Assembly (NCBI GenBank): GCA_041844915.1
Contig: JBGZBY010000033.1
Span: forward strand, 1-10,033
DNA from: W11650 sp041844915
GTDB lineage: Bacteria > Bacillota > Clostridia > Lachnospirales > Vallitaleaceae
Length of the DNA stretch: 10,033 nucleotides
Direction: 5' to 3'
Shown here: one piece after another, positions 5,368-10,033 of the stretch
How positions within the stretch are numbered: the first letter of the stretch is position 1
How the letters are laid out: every line of letters starts with the position of its first letter
The notes under the pieces: model-generated
Told to the model about the DNA's origin: nothing
Databases searched by the model: none
Seen by the model: the letters and a program-made list of their open reading frames with translations, nothing else
Translations under genes and position numbers: made by a program

Positions 5368-7126
5368 CCATGGCAAATCGACCTTGGCGGATCGGATCAT
5401 TCAAAAGACAGGGCTGTTAACCGATCGGGAAATGAAGGATCAGATATTAGATACCATGGATTTGGAAAGGGAAAGAGGGATCACGATTAAATCGCAAGCA
5501 GTTCGACTGGTCTATAAGGCCAAGGACGGACAGGAATATATTTTCAATTTGATTGATACTCCCGGACATGTAGATTTTAACTATGAGGTTTCTCGCTCTT
5601 TGGCGGCATGTGAGGGTGCTGTACTGGTGGTGGATGCTGCGCAGGGGATTGAAGCGCAGACCTTGTCCAATGTTTATTTGGCTTTGGAGCATAATTTGGA
5701 GATTGTACCGGTTATCAATAAAATTGATCTACCGAGTGCCGATCCAGATAAGGTGATTCAAGAGGTGGAGGATGTAATAGGGATTGAAGCGGCGGATGCG
5801 CCCAGAATCAGCGCAAAAGAAGGCCTGAACATCGAGGATGTGCTGGAGCAGATTGTTACCAAGGTTCCGGCGCCGAGTGGTAGTCAGGCAGAGCCGCTTC
5901 AGGCGTTGATTTTTGATTCGCTGTATGACAGTTATCGGGGAGTTATTGTATTTTGTCGTGTTTTTAATGGCGGTGTCAAACGGGGCGATATGATTCGCTT
6001 TATGGCGACAGGCAAGGAATTTGAAGTAGTTGAAGTCGGTTTTTTTGCTCCGGGGCAATTCATCGGTGCAGAGGAGCTGACAGCCGGTAATGTTGGATAT
6101 ATTACAGCCAGCATTAAAAACCTAAAGGATACCAAGGTGGGTGATACCTTTACCAATGCTAAGAACCCTTGTAAAGAAGCATTGCCCGGCTATAAGGAGG
6201 TGCTGCCGATGGTCTATTGCGGCATTTATCCGGCAGATGGAGCCAAATACCCCGATTTGCGGGATGCCCTAGATAAGCTGCAATTAAATGATGCTTCGCT
6301 GATTTTTGAGCCGGAAACTTCGGTAGCCTTGGGATTTGGCTTTCGCTGTGGCTTTTTGGGATTGCTGCATTTGGAGATTATACAAGAGCGGCTGGAGCGG
6401 GAGTTTAATTTGGATTTGGTAACGACGGCGCCTTCGGTTATTTATCACATTTATAAAACAAATGGAGAAGTCATTCATCTGTCCAACCCGACCGAGCTTC
6501 CTGATCCTTCGGCGATTGCCCGTATGGAGGAGCCGATCGTCAAAGCGGAGATTCTATCACCGAAGGAATATGTTGGTAGCATTATGGAGTTGTGTCAGGA
6601 ACGGCGGGGAGTATACCAGCATATGGAATACATCGAGGAAAACAGAGCGATGTTAACCTATGAATTGCCCTTAAACGAGATTATCTATGATTTTTTTGAC
6701 GCGCTTAAATCGCGGACACGCGGCTATGCGTCTTTAGACTATGAGCTAATAGGCTATCAGCCGTCCAATCTGGTAAAGCTGGATATTATGATTAACCGTG
6801 AAGTGGTGGATGCTCTTAGCTTTATCGTTCACAGTGAAAAAGCGTATGAACGGGGACGGAAAATTGCCGAAAAGCTAAAGGAAGAAATTCCCAGACATTT
6901 GTTTGAGATCCCGATTCAGGCGGCGATTGGGAATAAAGTTATTGCTAGAGAAACGGTGAAAGCTTTGCGCAAAGATGTTTTGGCGAAATGCTATGGCGGC
7001 GATATTTCTCGTAAAAGAAAGCTCTTGGAGAAGCAGAAGGAAGGAAAGAAAAGAATGCGGCAGGTTGGCAGCGTAGAAATTCCGCAGCAGGCCTTTATGA
7101 GTGTATTAAAGTTAGACGAAAAGTAA
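5321..7126 (+). CDS. lepA: Elongation factor 4 (LepA), ribosome-associated translational GTPase
   Basis: LepA/EF4 binds the ribosome, is reported to back-translocate or remodel stalled elongation complexes and to assist initiation or ribosome assembly under stress, and hydrolyses GTP. All GTPase motifs are present: AHIDHGKST (13-21), RGIT (52-55), DTPGH (79-83, with the catalytic His83), NKID (133-136) and SAK (164-166). EF-G-like domains II, III and V follow, for example GFRCGFLGLLHLEI and the SRTRGYASLDYE region. The LepA-specific C-terminal domain ends with CYGGDISRKRKLLEKQKEGKKRMR, split here as CYGGDISRKRKLL and EKQKEGKKRMR. At 601 aa it has the full family length. The ATG at 5321 matches the conserved N-terminus; GAAAGGA lies 13 nt upstream and a weaker GAAAGA closer. 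In many Firmicutes lepA is followed by hemW and the hrcA-grpE-dnaK genes. Here it stands alone, closed by a perfect palindromic terminator. Confidence 0.98.
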   Translation: MKQENIRNFSIIAHIDHGKSTLADRIIQKTGLLTDREMKDQILDTMDLERERGITIKSQAVRLVYKAKDGQEYIFNLIDTPGHVDFNYEVSRSLAACEGAVLVVDAAQGIEAQTLSNVYLALEHNLEIVPVINKIDLPSADPDKVIQEVEDVIGIEAADAPRISAKEGLNIEDVLEQIVTKVPAPSGSQAEPLQALIFDSLYDSYRGVIVFCRVFNGGVKRGDMIRFMATGKEFEVVEVGFFAPGQFIGAEELTAGNVGYITASIKNLKDTKVGDTFTNAKNPCKEALPGYKEVLPMVYCGIYPADGAKYPDLRDALDKLQLNDASLIFEPETSVALGFGFRCGFLGLLHLEIIQERLEREFNLDLVTTAPSVIYHIYKTNGEVIHLSNPTELPDPSAIARMEEPIVKAEILSPKEYVGSIMELCQERRGVYQHMEYIEENRAMLTYELPLNEIIYDFFDALKSRTRGYASLDYELIGYQPSNLVKLDIMINREVVDALSFIVHSEKAYERGRKIAEKLKEEIPRHLFEIPIQAAIGNKVIARETVKALRKDVLAKCYGGDISRKRKLLEKQKEGKKRMRQVGSVEIPQQAFMSVLKLDEK

Positions 7127-7192
7127 GAATAGGACAAACAAAAATGGATTTGTTTAGTGATAGACTTACAGTGAAAGCAGAGGAAGAATTCT

Positions 7193-7239
7193 AAAAAATG
7201 CTAGGTTAGACTGATATCAGTCTAACCTAGCATTTTTTT
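7193..7239. terminator. Perfect 23-bp palindromic bidirectional terminator after lepA
   Basis: The 23 bases 7193-7215 are the exact reverse complement of 7216-7238, from six A through ATGCTAGGTTAGACTGAT to the mirror arm and a run of seven T. The centre is GATATC. The A- and T-runs at the two ends give a T-tract on either strand, so it should stop lepA transcripts and any read-through from the convergent gene. Confidence 0.9.
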
Positions 7240-7251
7240 AAAACTTCGCTT

Positions 7252-7317
7252 TGCATCAGTTTGTTAAGGAAAGCTTAGATAAGTAAAAAATTTTGCTTTT
7301 TCCTTGGAATTGATGCA
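7252..7317. repeat. Nested inverted repeat between two terminators
   Basis: TGCATCA (7252-7258) pairs with TGATGCA (7311-7317). Inside it AAGGAAA (7266-7272) pairs with TTTCCTT (7299-7305). Neither strand shows a clean T-tract directly after the outer stem, so it is not an obvious terminator. No gene lies in 7127-7441; a 16-codon ATG frame at 7144 is too short to support. Confidence 0.5.
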
Positions 7318-7335
7318 GCTAGGATAAAAAGTTTG

Positions 7336-7379
7336 AAAAAAGAGCTTGCCTTGGAAATCGCTTGACAGGCTCTTTTTTT
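7336..7379. terminator. Second intrinsic terminator, probably for the panE-like gene
   Basis: AAAAAAGAGC (7336-7345) pairs with GCTCTTTTTT (7369-7378), extended inward by TTG/CAG including one G-T pair. T-runs exist on both strands. On the minus strand it lies about 60 nt beyond the stop codon of the reductase gene. Confidence 0.8.
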
Positions 7380-7441
7380 GTCATTTTTCTGTTCTCGAAT
7401 TTTTCGTAGCTTTTGCTTGTAAGTAGAAACTCGACAAGCAA

Positions 7442-8377
7442 TTATAAAATTCCGAGAGTTTTTTCTTTGCCATGAACAATAAGAGTAATCAACTCGCAGT
7501 AAGGAGCGGATAGACCATATGTTTTGGATTTTTGTGCGACATAGCCGTTGATAAAATCAATTTCGGTTAAGCGATGGTTCTGAACCAAATCTTGGTGCAT
7601 GGAAGGATAATGGAGTCCTTGTTTTGCGGGATCATAAGTGCTTTCAATTAAAGCGATAGCCGCATCTTGATCAAGGATTACATTGTCGATCGCTTTGGCG
7701 GCAGCAGCAAATTCAGAAACGATACGCACCACGAAGTCATGGTTTTGCGGTACCTGCCCAAACTGGAACAAATTGCAGTCTAAAATAGCACAAATGCCAT
7801 TTAAAGCACCATTAACACAGGCTTTTTTCCAAATGGAAGCCAGAACATTTTCACTGTATTTTGTCTTTAAGCCAGCATTGTTAAAGATATCGACAATTTC
7901 TTTTCCGGCAGCTTGCGCAGCAGGATCAATATTTTGCAATTCAACTCCGCCGTCGCCGGATAAATGAATATGTCCGGGACCGACAATTCCGGCGGTCCAC
8001 ATGGTTACGCCGACAAAGATATTTTTGCGGGGCAAATATTTTTCAATGGTTTCCACATGTCCTAAGCCGTTAAGTAAGCAGACAACCTTGGTATCTTCGC
8101 GTAGAATGCTTTTTAAATCGGCGAGCATAGAAGGAAGCTGCATTGCTTTTACAAATAAGATTACGATATCGGCGCTTTCTTTTACTTCCTTGGAAGAATA
8201 AGCGGGAAATGGCATGATTTCTTCTACGCCGTTATTGTCGATGATTAATCCCTTATTGTTGATGTTGTCAACATGTTCTTGCCAGCCGTCAATGAGGATA
8301 ACCTCCTGTCCTGATTTTTTCAGCATATAGCCGAAACGTCCGCCCATGGCGCCAGCGCCAGCGATTGCTATTTTCAT
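7442..8377 (-). CDS. panE: 2-dehydropantoate 2-reductase (ketopantoate reductase, PanE/ApbA family)
   Basis: The family reduces 2-dehydropantoate to (R)-pantoate with NADPH in pantothenate and coenzyme A synthesis; some members reduce other 2-keto acids. The N-terminal Rossmann loop GAGAMG is at 7-12 and the family-typical SADIVILFVKAMQ segment at about 68-80. The catalytic helix reads WKKACVNGALN (183-193), in which K185, N189 and N193 align with the lysine and asparagines of the E. coli active site. HRLTEIDFINGYV (268-280) carries the conserved glutamate E272. At 311 aa it is of normal length. The ATG is preceded by AAAGGAG at 8391-8385. It follows an EIIC-like gene on the same strand after 283 nt and has a plausible promoter of its own. 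No panB, panC or panD is present, so a keto acid other than ketopantoate is possible. The chemistry is more certain than the substrate. Confidence 0.88.
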   Translation of the reverse strand: MKIAIAGAGAMGGRFGYMLKKSGQEVILIDGWQEHVDNINNKGLIIDNNGVEEIMPFPAYSSKEVKESADIVILFVKAMQLPSMLADLKSILREDTKVVCLLNGLGHVETIEKYLPRKNIFVGVTMWTAGIVGPGHIHLSGDGGVELQNIDPAAQAAGKEIVDIFNNAGLKTKYSENVLASIWKKACVNGALNGICAILDCNLFQFGQVPQNHDFVVRIVSEFAAAAKAIDNVILDQDAAIALIESTYDPAKQGLHYPSMHQDLVQNHRLTEIDFINGYVAQKSKTYGLSAPYCELITLIVHGKEKTLGIL

Positions 8378-8400
8378 AAAAATTCTCCTTTCAAATAATT

Positions 8401-8429
8401 GTTATAATTTGATATTTCTCTGCGTGCAA
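8401..8429 (-). promoter_or_regulatory. Probable promoter of the panE-like gene
   Basis: On the minus strand TTGCAC (8429-8424), a 17-bp spacer and TATAAC (8406-8401) place the start near 8394, only a few bases before the ribosome site at 8391-8385. Confidence 0.6.
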
Positions 8430-8476
8430 GTTGCGATCGAATTGAAAAGGCTGCTCTTTGGTATAAGAGCATACGC

Positions 8477-8488
8477 AAACGATCGTTT
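8477..8488. promoter_or_regulatory. 12-bp palindrome, possible operator upstream of panE
   Basis: AAACGATCGTTT is a perfect 12-bp palindrome about 50 bp upstream of the -35 box. A second CGATCG (8434-8439, in TTGCGATCGAA) lies nearer the promoter. Two sites on one side of a promoter suggest a regulator site, but none can be named. The rest of 8378-8660 holds no supported gene. A 7-bp stem, GAGAAAT (8536-8542) with ATTTCTC (8555-8561), lacks a minus-strand T-tract, so read-through from the upstream EIIC gene into panE is possible. Confidence 0.3.
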
Positions 8489-8660
8489 TGACGAACATGA
8501 GAAAGTTAAAAAACATATTGGATAAGCAAATATGAGAGAAATCTTGAATAAAAAATTTCTCAGTTTTTGTAGTTTCTTTACCAGTCGCTACCGAAAACAT
8601 ACAAATCTTTTGTAAGTTTAGGGCTTACGGCAGGATATGGGATTTTTATTTAAAGAAGGA

Positions 8661-9749
8661 TTATTGTGCTCCCATATAGCGAAAAGCTTCAATTTGATAA
8701 AGCTTTAAAACTTTACGGCAAAGGAAGTCAAACAAGATAGCACCCAAAACCGGAACAACCAAGTAGACAATGAGAAGGCTGACAATAAGAGAAACACTTT
8801 CGCCGCCTGCTTTTATTCCTTCGGTGTAAGCGGTGATAGGACCGACTAAGCCGACAATACCAAACCCAGAGCTGGCAGGCGTTCCAATAATATTGAAAAG
8901 TCGAACAGCAATACCGGAAACAATAGCATTTAAAGCAATCGGCACAGCGATAACAGGGTAATTTACTAAGTTTGGCATCATCATTTTCATTGCACCCAAA
9001 CCAATGCCTAGGGTAATGCCGCTTTTATTAATTTTTAGAGAAGAAATCACTAAAACGGCAGTACAAGCGGTGATACCAATGTTAGCCGCACCCGCGCCTA
9101 AACCGGTAATGCCAATTGCGATACCGATGGCTACTGTTGAGATTGGCGAAACGATTAGTAAAGAGAAAGAAATCGAGATCAAAATACACATGATAAACGG
9201 TTGCAAAGCGGTAAAGGTATTGATTCCTTCACCGATGTATTTTGTAATTTGTGATACATACGGCAAAGTATAATAGCCGATAGCACCCACGCCGCCGCCA
9301 ATGATAATTGGCAGCAAAATAATAGTCAAAGACCCTAATTTATTGCCAATCCAAAGGATTACAAGAACGGCAAGAGAAGCGGTCAACATAATATTGATGA
9401 GATCGCCAATTCCCACCAAAGATACACCGGCACTGCCGGCAGCAATTGCTTCAGCTTCTCCGGCAAGCTTATAGGCGCCGGAACCTAAGAAAGTAGCGGC
9501 ACCAATTAAAACGGATTGCATTCCGTTAAAATTAAACTGCATACCAATCAGAACACCAATTAGTACAGGAGAAATGAATTGCATATTACGAACGATGTAA
9601 TACAAATCCATAAAAAAAGAATTGTTTTGTCCTAATGCTTTAAAAAGGACACCGACAATAGCGTTGGCGATTAAGCCGACGATAATGCCAGAAGCCGTTC
9701 CAGCAAGGATACGGTTGATGAATAGTTTTATGGTCAGTTTGTCTTTCAT
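8661..9749 (-). CDS. PTS EIIC_2-family integral membrane protein (putative permease)
   Basis: A 362-residue, very hydrophobic protein with about ten membrane segments, for example near 14-38, 57-75, 117-135, 139-160, 183-203, 204-225, 264-285 and 320-342. The sequence RLFNIIGTPASSGFGIVGLVG (split as RLFNIIGTPASS and GFGIVGLVG, 283-302) and the short charged N-terminus fit the family annotated as phosphotransferase system EIIC, type 2 (PF13303), by recognition, not by a search. The family is named for resemblance to the sugar-translocating subunit; EIIA, EIIB and the phosphorylated cysteine or histidine domains are absent here and nearby, so a phosphotransfer role is unproven. The ATG at 9749 follows AAAGGAG (9761-9755) at 5 nt. 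It lies upstream of and codirectional with the reductase gene, suggesting that its substrate might be a keto or hydroxy acid handled by that enzyme; this is inference. Confidence 0.8.
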   Translation of the reverse strand: MKDKLTIKLFINRILAGTASGIIVGLIANAIVGVLFKALGQNNSFFMDLYYIVRNMQFISPVLIGVLIGMQFNFNGMQSVLIGAATFLGSGAYKLAGEAEAIAAGSAGVSLVGIGDLINIMLTASLAVLVILWIGNKLGSLTIILLPIIIGGGVGAIGYYTLPYVSQITKYIGEGINTFTALQPFIMCILISISFSLLIVSPISTVAIGIAIGITGLGAGAANIGITACTAVLVISSLKINKSGITLGIGLGAMKMMMPNLVNYPVIAVPIALNAIVSGIAVRLFNIIGTPASSGFGIVGLVGPITAYTEGIKAGGESVSLIVSLLIVYLVVPVLGAILFDFLCRKVLKLYQIEAFRYMGAQ

Positions 9750-9800
9750 AAAAACTCCTTTAAAATATTATTTTGGTTGATAAAGTTACAGCTTTGCAGC

Positions 9801-9875
9801 AAGCAGATTTTTTCACAGGGAAACTTTAATCTATGAAAAAAATAACAAAGTTTACACTAAGAAAAAAATCTGCTT
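9801..9875. promoter_or_regulatory. Extended nested inverted repeat in the 5' region of the EIIC gene
   Basis: AAGCAGATTTTTT (9801-9813) is the exact reverse complement of AAAAAATCTGCTT (9863-9875). Within it AAACTTT (9821-9827) is complementary to AAAGTTT (9847-9853). On the minus strand it would fold in the EIIC leader or straddle the promoter. It is not followed by a T-run, so it looks more like a regulatory dyad or attenuator than a terminator of the upstream gene. No convincing sigma-A promoter could be placed in 9750-9928. Confidence 0.45.
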
Positions 9876-9928
9876 TAGTAAAGTAACACAACTAAGAAAG
9901 AAAATCAATTAAGTTTTTCATTTTTTGT

Positions 9929-10033
9929 TCACTTAACAAATTCCAACACCTCTTTATCAACTTTCTGTCGAACACCAAAAATATCTGCATATTCTCTCAA
10001 TCTATCAATATCTTTTCCCTCAGTCCATAAATA
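9929..10033 (-). CDS. C-terminal end of an unidentified gene, cut by the window edge
   Basis: The minus strand is open from the right edge to TGA at 9931-9929, giving the last 34 residues, beginning YLWTEGKDIDRLREYADIFG and ending VRQKVDKEVLEFVK. The pattern of a conserved aromatic start, an amphipathic helix and a charged tail looks like a genuine protein C-terminus. It recalls the ends of some small regulatory or AbiEi-type antitoxin proteins, but 34 residues are too few to assign a family. It is codirectional with the EIIC gene, 179 nt upstream of it, with no clear terminator between, so cotranscription is possible. Confidence 0.5.
   Translation of the reverse strand, partial: YLWTEGKDIDRLREYADIFGVRQKVDKEVLEFVK

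Noticed and set aside
7144..7194. 16-codon ATG frame after lepA with AGGA 8 nt upstream
   Set aside because: Too short to support, and it ends at the edge of the terminator palindrome; could be chance.
8391..8600. 69-codon minus-strand frame upstream of panE
   Set aside because: No ribosome site, overlaps the panE promoter and ribosome site, and composition is unlike the neighbouring genes.
1..10033. CRISPR array, tRNA or rRNA genes, complete insertion sequences, att sites
   Set aside because: No regularly spaced repeats, cloverleaf sequences, rRNA motifs or transposase genes were seen on either strand.

Overview
The window looks like a chromosomal segment of a low-to-moderate G+C Firmicute, probably class Clostridia. 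The clues are AGGAGG-type ribosome sites, sigma-A promoters with TTGACA/TATAAT boxes, many Rho-independent hairpins, a LepA of ordinary clostridial type, and a relic of a group IIC intron lying against a terminator. This placement is inference; there is no rRNA or other decisive marker gene.

Layout. Positions 1-1191 contain no convincing protein gene but are not empty. There is a purine-rich, imperfectly repeated left edge. It is followed by a compact transcription unit at about 256-466: a sigma-A promoter, a Fur-box-like operator, small hairpins, C-rich anti-Shine-Dalgarno-like stretches and an intrinsic terminator. This has the architecture of a Fur-controlled small RNA and is the most interesting item in the window. 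Next come a GC-rich inverted repeat with two competing pairings and a good promoter at 818-846, which opens a roughly 340-nt leader in front of a ROK-family regulator (1192-2355, + strand). The regulator ends in a strong hairpin. The first about 225 nt of a group IIC intron (domain I only) begin at the foot of that hairpin. A second hairpin then terminates the opposing diguanylate cyclase gene (2759-4909, - strand).

Divergent from the cyclase is lepA (5321-7126, + strand). It has its own near-consensus promoter, and its leader contains a doubtful 59-codon TTG-initiated reading frame. Between lepA and the convergent panE-like gene lie three consecutive inverted repeats, one of them a perfect 23-bp-per-arm palindrome that should terminate in both directions.

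The right third is transcribed leftward: a partial gene at the edge (9929-10033), a PTS EIIC_2-family membrane protein (8661-9749) and a 2-dehydropantoate 2-reductase (7442-8377). The last two are in tandem with no strong terminator between them, and may form a transporter/keto-acid-reductase pair. panE also has a plausible promoter of its own.

The genes do not form one obvious pathway. The region is a mosaic of independent units (sugar-type regulator, c-di-GMP signalling, translation factor, CoA-pathway or keto-acid enzyme plus permease) separated by terminators.
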